DNA of 64,000 nt from Candidatus Gastranaerophilales bacterium (GTDB lineage Bacteria > Cyanobacteriota > Vampirovibrionia > Gastranaerophilales > Gastranaerophilaceae), in assembly GCA_944325515.1 (NCBI GenBank), contig CALVAO010000002.1, forward strand, positions 62,001-126,000, given 5' to 3'. Position 1 is the first letter of the stretch; each line of letters begins with the position of its first letter. A program made the position numbers and the translations under genes. The notes beneath the pieces are model-generated. The model saw only the letters and a list, made by a program, of their open reading frames with translations. It was not told the DNA's origin and searched no databases. This document shows, piece after piece, positions 50,955 through 60,932 of this stretch.

Positions 50955-52280
50955 CTAATCCCCGCAGGAACATTTTTGTATCTCATTTACTCCGCCCTTT
51001 ATGCCGACTGTTCTTGCAAGTGCATATTTATATTCTACAGGAGCATGAGTCAATCTGACAAAAAGCTCGTCATTTGTGTTTGCAATTTGCAGCTCTTCTC
51101 CCTTTGTGTTGATAATTTCCGTCACTCGGGCAGTAAACTTTTCGGAAGGCGAAATTATTTCTATATCTTCATTTTTATTAAATTTGTTTTTAGTTCTAAT
51201 TTTATAATACTCACCGTTTTCATCTTCAACAAATTTTACAAAAGGAAAATCTGCCTGTTCTAATGCATTATACCTTCCATCCAGAAATTCACACAAGAAA
51301 TCCGCACCGGCAAGCCCTTTTGAAATATCATAGCTGTAACCGTCTTTCGGATACCCTTCTCCTAAATAAAATCCTGTTGTATATCCTCTGTTTCCGACTT
51401 TCAAAAGTTCTTGATAATATTGCTCCATATCAGCATCCGGATTTACTATAACCGCATCTATCGCTTCGCGGTAAGCTTTAGCCACGGCAGATACGTAATA
51501 AAGGCTTTTTGTTCTGCCTTCAACCTTAAACGAGTCTATGCCGGCTTCTATCATTTCTTTGAGGTGGCGCACCAGACACAAATCCTTTGTACTCAATATA
51601 TGCGTGCCTTTTTCATTTTCTTCAATTTCGTAGTACTGCCCCGGGCGTGTTTCTTCAACCAGTTTATAACTCCACCTGCAGGGCTGCGAACAATTTCCGG
51701 AATTGGCTTTTCTTTCACCATTTGTCATATAATCGCTCAAAAGGCATCTGCCGGAAAAAGAAACACACTGTGCCCCGTGAATAAAGCATTCTAATTCCAT
51801 TTCCGGTACTTTATTTTTTATTTCTGCAACATCTTTTATAGGAAGCTCCCTTGCAAGAATTGCACGCGTTGCACCCATATCCTGCCAGAATTTTACGGCT
51901 TCATAATTCAAAATATTTGCCTGCGTGCTTACATGTATATCTGTATCGGGCATATATTTTTTTGCCAGCCTCATTATTCCAACATCACTTATAATTAAAG
52001 CATCCGGCTTAGAATCAACAATTTTATCCATGCAGCTTTCAAGCAGTTTTATATCACTGTTAAAAGCAAAAATATTCAATGTCAAATATGATTTTGCCCC
52101 CATCCGGCGTGCGGTATCAATTGCATATTTTAGGTTATCGAGTGTAATCAATTCACCTTTGCGCATTGCTCTTAAGCTAAAATCAACAACGCCGAGATAA
52201 ACAGCGTCTGCGCCGTATTTAACAGCATATTTAAGTTTTTCTATATTACCTGCCGGCATCAACAATTCGGGTTTAATCAT
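50955..52280 (-). CDS. Peptidase U32-family protein (TrhP/YegQ-like)
   Basis: This is a 441-aa protein. The N-terminus PELLMPAGNIEKLKYAVKYGADAVYLG and the U32 signature ECFIHGAQCVSFSGRCLLS, followed by NSGNCSQPCRWSY, are characteristic. Some relatives act as collagenase-type proteases, others (TrhP, RlhA) in tRNA or rRNA hydroxylation. Cysteines at SGRC, GNC and QPC could bind a metal cluster. The C-terminal domain has the YegQ-type VGNRGYTTGF region, favouring the RNA-modification subgroup. It lies just upstream of the YqeG gene. Confidence 0.93.
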   Translation of the reverse strand: MIKPELLMPAGNIEKLKYAVKYGADAVYLGVVDFSLRAMRKGELITLDNLKYAIDTARRMGAKSYLTLNIFAFNSDIKLLESCMDKIVDSKPDALIISDVGIMRLAKKYMPDTDIHVSTQANILNYEAVKFWQDMGATRAILARELPIKDVAEIKNKVPEMELECFIHGAQCVSFSGRCLLSDYMTNGERKANSGNCSQPCRWSYKLVEETRPGQYYEIEENEKGTHILSTKDLCLVRHLKEMIEAGIDSFKVEGRTKSLYYVSAVAKAYREAIDAVIVNPDADMEQYYQELLKVGNRGYTTGFYLGEGYPKDGYSYDISKGLAGADFLCEFLDGRYNALEQADFPFVKFVEDENGEYYKIRTKNKFNKNEDIEIISPSEKFTARVTEIINTKGEELQIANTNDELFVRLTHAPVEYKYALARTVGIKGGVNEIQKCSCGD

Positions 52281-52358
52281 AATTTGATATTAACACAAAT
52301 CCAAAAACGGGTAAAGAAAACCATTTGCAAGACAGTGGTTTAAATAAATGTAAATAAA

Positions 52359-52398
52359 GCAAAAAAGAAAAAGTAATTTTTTACTTTTTCTTTTTTGC
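52359..52398 (-). terminator. 18-bp terminator hairpin
   Basis: 52359-52376 pairs perfectly with 52381-52398 around TTTT. Each arm is mostly A or T runs, so it supplies a U-rich end and terminates the HExxH gene on the minus strand. Confidence 0.85.
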
Positions 52399-52416
52399 AA
52401 AATTTCTATTACTCAA

Positions 52417-52977
52417 TTAGTTTAAACCAAATTGATTTCTGTAAAAACCATTGCTTGCAATTTTTTGTTGAACAAGATTATTATTTTCGTTTGAAGCAAG
52501 GTATAAATTAGTCAAATTATCTAATCTTCTTGTTAACTTGCTGTCCGGATAAACTTTTGATGCATTTTTTAATCTTGACCAGCAGGAAGCTTCTTTTTGT
52601 GTTGCAAGAGTTTCTTCTTCCAAATCTGCTGAATAGCCTGTATGATAGCTTTCGTGTGCAATTAAGCAGGCAATTTGTTCTGCAGGTGCATTTTTGTATT
52701 GTGAATTAATCAAAATAACTCTTGTACCGAACTGGTTATAAGTGCTTACTGCAAAAGCTTTATTGCTTCCTACAGAAACCATTGAAAGGTCGCTGAACTT
52801 AACCTTCATTCCATATTTCTGCAGATTTCTGAAAACATCTGTATCACCGGACTGTTCCAATAATCTCATTGCGGAAATAATCTTTGCATCATCTGAAAAA
52901 CTGTTTAATCTGTAGGCATAAGCCTGGTTTAATGTTAAAAACAATAATGAAACTAATACTAACAATACTTTCTTCAC
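52417..52977 (-). CDS. Exported protein with HExxH zinc-protease motif
   Basis: This is a 186-aa protein from GTG 52977, with AGGAG 7 bases upstream; TTG codons further up are less likely. Residues 1-20 (VKKVLLVLVSLLFLTLNQAYA) are a signal peptide. The motif LIAHESYHTG (about 111-120) is a full HExxH with Glu catalytic and two His ligands. A downstream Glu (EEETLATQKEASCW) could be the third ligand. It may be a small periplasmic or secreted metalloprotease, family unknown. A terminator follows directly. Confidence 0.8.
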   Translation of the reverse strand: MKKVLLVLVSLLFLTLNQAYAYRLNSFSDDAKIISAMRLLEQSGDTDVFRNLQKYGMKVKFSDLSMVSVGSNKAFAVSTYNQFGTRVILINSQYKNAPAEQIACLIAHESYHTGYSADLEEETLATQKEASCWSRLKNASKVYPDSKLTRRLDNLTNLYLASNENNNLVQQKIASNGFYRNQFGLN

Positions 52978-53216
52978 GACATAACTCCTAATCAACAACT
53001 ACTGACAATTGGGTCTACGGCGTGTTTCATGAAAACTTGAGGGCAAGGCTCTCTTAAAGTTACAAAACGTTACAAAAGTTAACCAAACTTAATTAAAATA
53101 GGGCTGAAACCCGCATATTACCTGGATGGATATTTTTCTAACGTATGTTTGCGATATAATACGAAAAAAGCATCTTTTTGAGCGTTATTTTACAATTCTT
53201 AACATTGGAGGATTAT

Positions 53217-56200
53217 ATGAATAAAAAAGCCTTAATAAAGACCGGTATTGCAGCAGGAAGCATACTGGCAGGAATATATGCGGTTTTTCTTTTAAGCCCG
53301 CTTGTTTTAAACCCTATTATCAACGGATATACACCGCAAATTGTGAATGAAATTCATAAAGCCTCCGGACTTGATGCAAAACTTGAAGGAGTAAAACTCG
53401 TTACAACTCCAAAACTTACAGCAGGTTTGAAGGTCAAAAAATTCACGCTGCTGACACCGGACAATGAACAAATCTTTAATACCGGCGATTTTCAAGTAAA
53501 AATGTCTTTAATTCCTCTTCTTGCAAGAAGAATTGAAATAGATACAGTACAGCTTAAAGGTGCGGATATTGATTTAAAAATAAACAAAGACGGAAGTTTT
53601 GATATTGAGAGGTATCTGCCGGAGAGTTCCGCGGAAACACTTCCTGCTGAAGAGGTGAAAGAGAATGCAGGAGGGTTTTCTCTGCCGTTTGGATTTAAAC
53701 TCTCAAATCATCTTCCGGACATAAAAATTGATACATATAATGTTACTTTCACCTGCGAAAATGATAAATATATTATTAGCGGAGACAGAACGGAAATCAC
53801 GGATTTTATACTTAATAAAAGTGTTAAGGTTAAAGCCTCCGGTAAAGCCGTTTTGAAGAACAAAGAACAGTTTAAATATAACGTCTGTGTTCTAAACAAG
53901 ATTATGCCTGATATTGACCTAAACGAACTTGTAACGGAACCGCAGGCAGAAACTGCTATAAAAAAAGAAAGTGAACCTGTTAACATAGCTGCAATACTTG
54001 AGAGAATTGCTGATAACAATTTAACCGCAGATGCTGAGGCTGATTTAAAGATAGAGAAAGAGGGCATTAACGGTTATGCAAAAATAACAAATGTTTCCAT
54101 AATTAACCTTCCGCCGAGCAATGCAGACTTAAAATTTAAAGGTAAAAGCATTGATGTATCATCTGATATTTATACTGCAAAAGATGAAGTATCTAAAATC
54201 AATGGTTTTGTTAAAACAGGCTCTCATCCGCAGATAGATTTAACCCTGCAGTCGGGTGCGGAAATATCAAATATTTTAAGAATAATAAAGGATATTGCCG
54301 TTATTTTTAATATAAAAGATTTGCAGACATTAAGTGCGAACGGAAAACTTGACGCCAATTTTAATATCAAGTCCGACTTAAAAACTGTTCGGTCAAACGG
54401 CTGGTTACGTGTTCCGTCCGCAAACATATATTACGGGTTGTATAAAATCGGCGTTGATAATATTAATGTTGATACAGAGCTTAATAACAATAATATTAAT
54501 ATTAAGAATATCGGATTTACGGTATTTAACCAGCCTTTAAAATTCTATGGCACAATAAGCGATAAGGCTGTATGCGATCTGCATTTGACTGCAGACAAAC
54601 TAAATTTGAAAGGTTTGCTTGTTGCTCTGGGGCAGGCAGCACTGCTAAAAGACAACAGCATTAATTCCGGACTAATATCCATGAATGCTGATATTTCCGG
54701 AAGACTTGATAAAATTAATCCGGTTTTAAAATTAAATATTAACGGTGTTGATATAAAAAATACACCGTCAAACACAACGTTAAAAGCGCCATTAACAACA
54801 GTTAACATTACATCTGACGGTAAAACATTTGCAGGAGATGCGCAGAGCGAAAATATAAAAATTCTTAATCCGTCCGCTTCTGTTTCGATTCCAAAACTTA
54901 ATGCAGAAATCAGAGAAAACGAAATTGAAATCACTCCTGCTCAAGTTCAGATAGACAAAATTAATACAACTGTGTCCGGTAAAATTCAAAACTATTTGAC
55001 AGAAAAAATCGGACTGAATTTTGTTACAACGGGTGATATAAAATCTATCTTAAACGGTGATATAAATACAAAAAAACAGACACTGAACCTCACATACCAT
55101 ACAACAGAGGCTTCTACTATAATTATTCCGATGTTTGATAAATCAAAAATGACATTCAGCGGAAATATTATAATAAATTCAAGCATTATGAACCCTGTTT
55201 TAAAAGGCAGCATTAATGTTCCATCTTTAAGCATACCGGAAATACCGGTTAATATGACTAATCTAAATATAAATCTTGACGGACATATACTTAAAGGTAA
55301 CGCGACAGCCGAAAAATTTTCATCGGGCGGTATTGCTGCAGAAAATATCACAGCCGGCTTTGCATTAGAAGGCAATGATTTTTATCTTACAAATCTACAG
55401 GGCACAGCTTTTGACGGCTCTATTAACGGTAATATAATTTATAATCTTGCAAACGCAAAAACAGCAATAGATTTTAAAGGTGAAAATCTTAATGCAGAAA
55501 AAGCAGTCTGCGGGTGTACCGGTATTAAAAATGCACTTAGCGGAACTCTTGGATTTAATACAAAATTAACTCTTACAGTGACCGACTATAATGAAATGAT
55601 GAAATCTCTTGCCGGAGATTTAGTTTTCAGTGTAAAAAACGGTGCATTCGGAGCTATCGGGCGTCTGGACAGGATGCTGAAAGCAAGTAATATTATAACA
55701 AACAGTGTTATGAAGACAACAGTTGATACACTTACAAATAATGCAGGTCTGGCTGATACAGCTAAATTTGACTATATTGATGGCAGCTTGAATTTTGCAG
55801 GCGGCTGGGCTGAATTGAAAGAGATTAAAAGCGCGGGCAAACTCCTTGCATACTATATAACAGGCAAATATAATCTTATAAACGGCACAACAAATGTAAC
55901 CATACTCGGACGTCTGGATAGTACAATTATTGCGAAACTCGGACCGCTGGGCGAACTCTCTGCCGATAAACTTTTAGGATATATTCCAAAATTCGGCTTA
56001 TTAACTGCAAATATTGTTAATGCACTTACAGAAAATCCGAAAGGCGAAAATATCAGCGCAATTCCTGCTTTAACCGGCGGAAGTACAAGCTATAAAGATT
56101 TTAAGGTTTTGTTTAACGGCGGATTGGAAAGCACAAGCTCCGTAAAATCTTTTAAGTGGCTTACCGATGTTGATACCAGCGCAATTGAAACAAAATCAAC

Positions 56201-56363
56201 AAAAGAAGCTCTTGAAGAGTTGAAACAATCTGTTAATGAAGATTTATCAAACACGGTTAAGAGTGTTACCGACGCTGTTGCAGGCTCCAAAGAACAATGG
56301 AACGAAACAAAAGAACAGCTTAAAAACAGCGCTGAAGAGTTAAAAAATCTGTTTAAGTTTTAA
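53217..56363 (+). CDS. AsmA-like/translocation-type large envelope protein
   Basis: This is a 1048-aa protein from ATG 53217, with TTGGAGGA just upstream. One N-terminal membrane segment (residues 6-30, IKTGIAAGSILAGIYAVFLLSPLVLN) anchors it. The rest is strand-rich with the AsmA/DUF748 pattern of repeated amphipathic strands (LKVKKFTLL, AKLEGVKLV). The C-terminal AsmA_2-like region has NGAFGAIGRLDRMLKASN. Such proteins bridge the periplasm for lipid transport or outer-membrane assembly, inferred from family. A terminator hairpin follows. Confidence 0.88.
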   Translation: MNKKALIKTGIAAGSILAGIYAVFLLSPLVLNPIINGYTPQIVNEIHKASGLDAKLEGVKLVTTPKLTAGLKVKKFTLLTPDNEQIFNTGDFQVKMSLIPLLARRIEIDTVQLKGADIDLKINKDGSFDIERYLPESSAETLPAEEVKENAGGFSLPFGFKLSNHLPDIKIDTYNVTFTCENDKYIISGDRTEITDFILNKSVKVKASGKAVLKNKEQFKYNVCVLNKIMPDIDLNELVTEPQAETAIKKESEPVNIAAILERIADNNLTADAEADLKIEKEGINGYAKITNVSIINLPPSNADLKFKGKSIDVSSDIYTAKDEVSKINGFVKTGSHPQIDLTLQSGAEISNILRIIKDIAVIFNIKDLQTLSANGKLDANFNIKSDLKTVRSNGWLRVPSANIYYGLYKIGVDNINVDTELNNNNINIKNIGFTVFNQPLKFYGTISDKAVCDLHLTADKLNLKGLLVALGQAALLKDNSINSGLISMNADISGRLDKINPVLKLNINGVDIKNTPSNTTLKAPLTTVNITSDGKTFAGDAQSENIKILNPSASVSIPKLNAEIRENEIEITPAQVQIDKINTTVSGKIQNYLTEKIGLNFVTTGDIKSILNGDINTKKQTLNLTYHTTEASTIIIPMFDKSKMTFSGNIIINSSIMNPVLKGSINVPSLSIPEIPVNMTNLNINLDGHILKGNATAEKFSSGGIAAENITAGFALEGNDFYLTNLQGTAFDGSINGNIIYNLANAKTAIDFKGENLNAEKAVCGCTGIKNALSGTLGFNTKLTLTVTDYNEMMKSLAGDLVFSVKNGAFGAIGRLDRMLKASNIITNSVMKTTVDTLTNNAGLADTAKFDYIDGSLNFAGGWAELKEIKSAGKLLAYYITGKYNLINGTTNVTILGRLDSTIIAKLGPLGELSADKLLGYIPKFGLLTANIVNALTENPKGENISAIPALTGGSTSYKDFKVLFNGGLESTSSVKSFKWLTDVDTSAIETKSTKEALEELKQSVNEDLSNTVKSVTDAVAGSKEQWNETKEQLKNSAEELKNLFKF

Positions 56364-56379
56364 GGAATAGACAATAAGA

Positions 56380-56426
56380 CTTGACAACAATGAGGTATAG
56401 ATAACGCACGCCTCATTGTTGTCAAG
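56380..56426. terminator. 16-bp hairpin between convergent genes
   Basis: CTTGACAACAATGAGG (56380-56395) pairs perfectly with 56411-56426 around a 15-base loop. It lies between the AsmA-like gene (+) and the glycosyltransferase gene (-) and probably serves both. Confidence 0.7.
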
Positions 56427-56452
56427 CCATTTGTTCTAATAATTCTGTTTAT

Positions 56453-57175
56453 TTATTGCCAGTATTTATCAAGCCATTTTGTCGGTTTAATATATCTAAA
56501 TCCGCATTTACCGAAATAGCCTTTATATGCCTGCTCCGGAGTTGGTTTGCCGTGAAAAATCAAAATTTTCGCTTCTTCAGGGTCTCTGGGGACTTTAAAC
56601 CAGCAAAGCGGAAACTTATGCAGACACTGGCGTTTAAAACTTACAACCCAGTCTTTAGGCCAGTATTTTAACAAGCCTTTTCTGTCCATTTCATAGGATA
56701 AAAACGCCTGTTCGTTTTTGTATCTTTCTCTTATTGTTTTTCCTTCTTGATAGAAATGTTCAATAATTTCCGGATGTTTTCCTACTTCAAAACGGAATAC
56801 GGAAGAGTTGCCTATAATATCATGAGGAAAATCGTAATCCTTGGAAATTAAAAAACTTCCTTCCACTTCAAAAAACGGATTGAGAGAGCTTCTTATTATT
56901 ATATCTAAATCCAGAAACAGCGCCGTTCCTTTTAAATCCGCCAGCGGATTTGCAAACAAACCTAATTTTTTCCACATTCTATCCGGAATACCTTCATCAT
57001 TAAGCTCTGGAAGCGGACGTATTTCAACACCATCAACAATACCTTCCGCGTTATCCGTAAAACATACAAATCTGTGAGGAAGAGTTAAATTTTTCTCAAC
57101 CATTCTGTATAATTTGTTCACATATTCCGGACCAAATTTTGTTCCCCATTTTATACAAATTACATTTCTATCCAT
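56453..57175 (-). CDS. GT-A-type glycosyltransferase-like protein
   Basis: This is a 240-aa protein. GTALFLDLDIIIRSSLNPFF (about residues 83-102) contains the DxD metal/nucleotide-sugar motif. KWGTKFGPEYVNKLYRMVEKN and HRFVCFTDN match the first half of a GT-A fold. EQAFLSYEM and a late LIFHGKPTP are typical of glycogenin/GT8-like or DUF-type sugar transferases. It lacks membrane segments. Substrate unknown. Confidence 0.75.
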   Translation of the reverse strand: MDRNVICIKWGTKFGPEYVNKLYRMVEKNLTLPHRFVCFTDNAEGIVDGVEIRPLPELNDEGIPDRMWKKLGLFANPLADLKGTALFLDLDIIIRSSLNPFFEVEGSFLISKDYDFPHDIIGNSSVFRFEVGKHPEIIEHFYQEGKTIRERYKNEQAFLSYEMDRKGLLKYWPKDWVVSFKRQCLHKFPLCWFKVPRDPEEAKILIFHGKPTPEQAYKGYFGKCGFRYIKPTKWLDKYWQ

Positions 57176-57213
57176 ATTCTACTCCTAACTCGTTTTAAGA
57201 TATCATAAATATT

Positions 57214-58227
57214 TTAATTAGACAATTCTTTATTTATTTCTTCTGCAAGCTTTTTATACCCTTTTCCAATATTTAAAACCTTAGATTTTGCAATTGCATC
57301 TAAAAAGACTTTGTTATCAATATCCTGTGCAATATCTTTTCTTGCAGGAACAATCAGACCTGTTTCCAGAAAATATTTGCTGCTCTTCGCTGAAGAAAGG
57401 TATTTAACCAGTTTTACCGCATTATCTTTATGCTTTGAGCTTTTTGACACTGCCCAGCCGGAAGCATCTAAAGGAACCAATCCGGAAAATGTTATTATAT
57501 CCCAGTCGAATTGAGCTTTTTCGGAGATTTTGGGATACAGCCATCTGCCGGACAAATAAAGAGCCGTTTTTCCGTCAAGAAACATTTGAGCCTGTGTTAA
57601 GCTTCCACTCTGACAAGGAGCCGGAGCTTGTCTGCCTGCAAGATTTTTATAAAACGCAAGTGATTTTTTAGGATTATAAATATCTTCACCGAGTGTTAAT
57701 GTGTAAGGCAGCATGTAGTAAAAATCCGCCTCATAGCTTAAACCGTATGGTTTTATTTGTTTAGTGAACTTCATTAGCTCGTCAAGATTTTTAGGTGTAT
57801 TCTTAAGCAAGTTCTTATTGCGGTAAAAAACAAGAGTTGAAATATCCCGCGGAACTGCCAGAAGCTTGCCGTCAATACTCAGTGCCTCAAGACTTTGCGG
57901 ATAAAATTCAGCAGAATCTACATAACTGCTTAAATCTTCCAGATAATTTGAATATACCGGCAGGTATAAATTATTTATAAATAGTACATCCGGAGCTTGA
58001 TTTGAGGCAAAAAGCAAATGGAGTTTTTGAAAATAATTTTGCGGAATATGCATAAAATTTATTTTTATATCTGGATTTTCCTTTTCAAAATCCGCAATTA
58101 TTTGTTCAATTATTTTTAACTCAGTAATAGAACCCCAGGAAGAAAAAGTGATTTCATTTTCATTCCGACCGGTGCAGGAACACAGAAAGAAGGGCAGTAA
58201 AAATAAAATCAGCAGTTTTTTCAACAT
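57214..58227 (-). CDS. Extracellular solute-binding lipoprotein (sugar type)
   Basis: This is a 337-aa protein with lipobox LCSC (Cys at residue 18). The mature part is a cluster-B-type ABC binding protein: EITFSSWGSITELKIIEQIIADFEKENPDIKINF, LFASNQAPDVLFINNLY, SGWAVSKSSKHKDNAVKLVKYLSS. These usually bind sugars. No permease or ATPase genes are next to it. Its start overlaps the end of the large 58221 gene by 7 bases, so they are co-translated. It is an orphan binding protein here. Confidence 0.9.
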   Translation of the reverse strand: MLKKLLILFLLPFFLCSCTGRNENEITFSSWGSITELKIIEQIIADFEKENPDIKINFMHIPQNYFQKLHLLFASNQAPDVLFINNLYLPVYSNYLEDLSSYVDSAEFYPQSLEALSIDGKLLAVPRDISTLVFYRNKNLLKNTPKNLDELMKFTKQIKPYGLSYEADFYYMLPYTLTLGEDIYNPKKSLAFYKNLAGRQAPAPCQSGSLTQAQMFLDGKTALYLSGRWLYPKISEKAQFDWDIITFSGLVPLDASGWAVSKSSKHKDNAVKLVKYLSSAKSSKYFLETGLIVPARKDIAQDIDNKVFLDAIAKSKVLNIGKGYKKLAEEINKELSN

Positions 58228-60884
58228 AGATCCATTACATACTCCATGCCGTTTTCTTTAACATTTAGTATAAACTTATGTGACCCGATTCTTATTATAT
58301 AGCGCAGAGTGCCATCCGGAAATCTTTCACTTATTCTTGCCTGTATTTTTTCGGATTTTAGTGTATCGTATTTTTTGATTTTGAAATATTTTTGGGATAT
58401 AAAACCGGCAACCCAGTATTCATCACCATCTTTTATTAGACAGCAGCCCTTATTTTCACTAAAATCGGCTTTGTCAAGAATAGAATACTTTACTCCGCCG
58501 ATAGAGCATACAAGAGGCACAACTTCTTTTTCGTGAAGTTCTTCTTTTAAAGATTCTGCAGAAGGTTTAACATCTTCTACCGGAGCTGCATTTTTATTTT
58601 TTCTCTCGGTCTTCTTTTCCGCAATAAACTGCAGCAGTTTGTCAGTTGCTTTATCCCGCTGTTTCTCTGCTTTAACGTTTTCTTTTTTAACAGGCTGCAG
58701 AATTTTTTCCGGCGTTTTATTTATATCTATCTCTTCTTTCTGCTCTTCATCCTGCGCCGATACCGGAGGCGGAGCATCAAAATCTACATAGCTTGTATCA
58801 AAGAGAGATTCAAAATCGTTTATGTCATCTTGATTCGGAACGTTTTGTTCATAAGTTTCATCAGCATCAATGATTTCAAACTCTCCATCCAGCCTGCTAA
58901 ATTCTTCCTGCATATCAGATACGGTCGGTGCCGGCTCATCTGTCTTCGGAGCGTCATTATCATCTTCATAAAAAGGTTTAAACTGAACATTAGCAATATT
59001 ACGAAGCAAGGCTTCTTCGTCTGCTTGCACAACTTCTTTATCGTCTGTTTCATATTTTTCTGGATTTGCAAGAGCATCCTTTAAATCCGGCAATATATCA
59101 GACACAGACATTTTAGCAACGTCATAGCCGGTTTCTGCATATTCTATTTCATCAGAAGGACGGGGAACGTACGCATCTTCATTATTAATTTCTATTGACA
59201 AATCCGGAAGCTGATCTTTTAATGAAATTGTGCTTACATCATATCCTTCACTATAATAAACAATCTGCGGTCTTACTTCTGATTCAATTCTTCTGCCTCC
59301 CTGTTTTTTTAGTGCTTCTGACAGGTCCGGAAGCATATCTTTTACATTCAAAGTCAGCATTTCAGAAGTTTTATGAGGTTTGGATTTTTGTTTGGCAATT
59401 TCTTTTTGCATTGCTTCCAAACGTTCTGGATTGGTTCGCAAATCTGTTATAAAATCATTATCAATCTCAACACTTATAAGCTTATATAAAACATCTACAT
59501 CTTCTTTTGTAAAACTTATATTCTGATTAACCGTATATGATGTCACAAAGTTCTCTAAAATTTCGGTGCGTGACGGTTTCTTCTCAATCGGATTTGTAAC
59601 CAGAAATTTGTCAAGATTTCGCATTGTGTCGTCGCTTATTTCATTATTTAAAAGCTGTTCTATGCGCTCTATATCGTCTTTTGTAAAACGCAAATTGTCA
59701 TCATTAATGTATTTATTATAAAGCTCTTCATCAAAACTTTCTTCTTCTTGAGTAGGATTATTCTCTTCCTCATCCTCAGTAAATGAAAATGCACTCAAAA
59801 AATCTTCTAAAGCACTGTTTTCATCATTATCTTCCGCTGATTCTTTTTTATTAGTTGTTTCATTGAAAAGCTCATCTAAATCAACAATAAGCCGTTCTTC
59901 TGCCGGTTCATCCGGTTTAGTAACAGGCGTTTGTGCTGGCTGTGTTTCTTCACTATCAAGATTAACAGGCATTTTAACGGGTTTTGAATACATTTTATCA
60001 AGAGCACGAATAGTACTCCTAATCTTTTGTTTTTTCTCCTGTTTTTGACTTTTTTTCTTTTTATCCGGCTCGTCATCAATGCTGAAATTTGGCTGTTCAC
60101 CCAGAATTTCCGTCATTTTGTTTTTTGCTTTTATAAAGAAATAAACACTTGTTATAAGAACAAGCATGACTCCCATAAGTATGAGTACCATTTCACTTGT
60201 ATTTGTAGTCTGAACAGGCTCCTCCTGTACAGGGGGTTGTTCCGGTGCAGCTGCAGAAGATTTTATTGGGGCTGTGGCTGTATTGACTTTACTTCCTGCT
60301 TTATTAGAAGGGCGTGAAGTCTCAAACTGTTTCATACTTTTTTTTATATCAACAGGAGCTGTTTGATCCACACCGCTGCGTGAATAAATATCTCTGTTTT
60401 GCTGCCGTGGCTGAACAGGCTGATAGTTTTGTTCGGGCAGAGGTTCAGAATTTTCTGCCGTACCGGTAGCGGCAATCTGCTCTACGAGTTTGCTTTCCGG
60501 AACATAAAGTGCCTTTTTGGCATTCAGCATTGTATTAGGAAGGGTTGTGACGGTAATTTTTGTGTAGCCTTTGCTGTTTGTTGTATAAGGCATTGTTTTG
60601 ATATCAACGCTCTCAACATTTCCGGTAATCTCCGGCGACGAAGGCATCTGGCTGTTGGTTTCCGGAAGCATAATAACGTACGTACTCGCATCTTTTTTTA
60701 CGGGTGTGATAGTTTTTTCATAGTTTCGTTTGGTAAGAAGAGTCATATTGACAGCGCCGTTAGCTCCGCTTTCAAATTTAAGCGACATTAAACTGTTTTT
60801 ATAATTTTCTGCGCCGAAAGCCCCGACCACGGTAACCACTGAAGCCAGAACTAATGCAAGCGTTCTCTTCTTAAAATGCTTCAT
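58221..60884 (-). CDS. Large bitopic protein with AMIN-like periplasmic domain
   Basis: This is an 887-aa protein. Residues 1-24 are a signal peptide. Residues about 30-115 (NSLMSLKFESGANGAVNMTLLTKRNYEK ... VIMLPETN) resemble AMIN domains of envelope proteins. Residues 120-225 are Gln/Pro-rich. One membrane helix lies at about 230-250 (MVLILMGVMLVLITSVYFFI). The cytosolic part (250-887) is acidic, disordered and repeat-like (several DMLPDLSEAL/DQLPDLSIEI/DILPDLKDAL segments near 510-620), and ends in a folded domain (ALVCSIGGVKYSILDKADF). Layout recalls FimV-type hubs. Function not established. Confidence 0.8.
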   Translation of the reverse strand: MKHFKKRTLALVLASVVTVVGAFGAENYKNSLMSLKFESGANGAVNMTLLTKRNYEKTITPVKKDASTYVIMLPETNSQMPSSPEITGNVESVDIKTMPYTTNSKGYTKITVTTLPNTMLNAKKALYVPESKLVEQIAATGTAENSEPLPEQNYQPVQPRQQNRDIYSRSGVDQTAPVDIKKSMKQFETSRPSNKAGSKVNTATAPIKSSAAAPEQPPVQEEPVQTTNTSEMVLILMGVMLVLITSVYFFIKAKNKMTEILGEQPNFSIDDEPDKKKKSQKQEKKQKIRSTIRALDKMYSKPVKMPVNLDSEETQPAQTPVTKPDEPAEERLIVDLDELFNETTNKKESAEDNDENSALEDFLSAFSFTEDEEENNPTQEEESFDEELYNKYINDDNLRFTKDDIERIEQLLNNEISDDTMRNLDKFLVTNPIEKKPSRTEILENFVTSYTVNQNISFTKEDVDVLYKLISVEIDNDFITDLRTNPERLEAMQKEIAKQKSKPHKTSEMLTLNVKDMLPDLSEALKKQGGRRIESEVRPQIVYYSEGYDVSTISLKDQLPDLSIEINNEDAYVPRPSDEIEYAETGYDVAKMSVSDILPDLKDALANPEKYETDDKEVVQADEEALLRNIANVQFKPFYEDDNDAPKTDEPAPTVSDMQEEFSRLDGEFEIIDADETYEQNVPNQDDINDFESLFDTSYVDFDAPPPVSAQDEEQKEEIDINKTPEKILQPVKKENVKAEKQRDKATDKLLQFIAEKKTERKNKNAAPVEDVKPSAESLKEELHEKEVVPLVCSIGGVKYSILDKADFSENKGCCLIKDGDEYWVAGFISQKYFKIKKYDTLKSEKIQARISERFPDGTLRYIIRIGSHKFILNVKENGMEYVMDLC

Positions 60885-60932
60885 AACTGTATTTTATCAT
60901 AATATTCTAAAACAAACTATACTTTATTTAGC

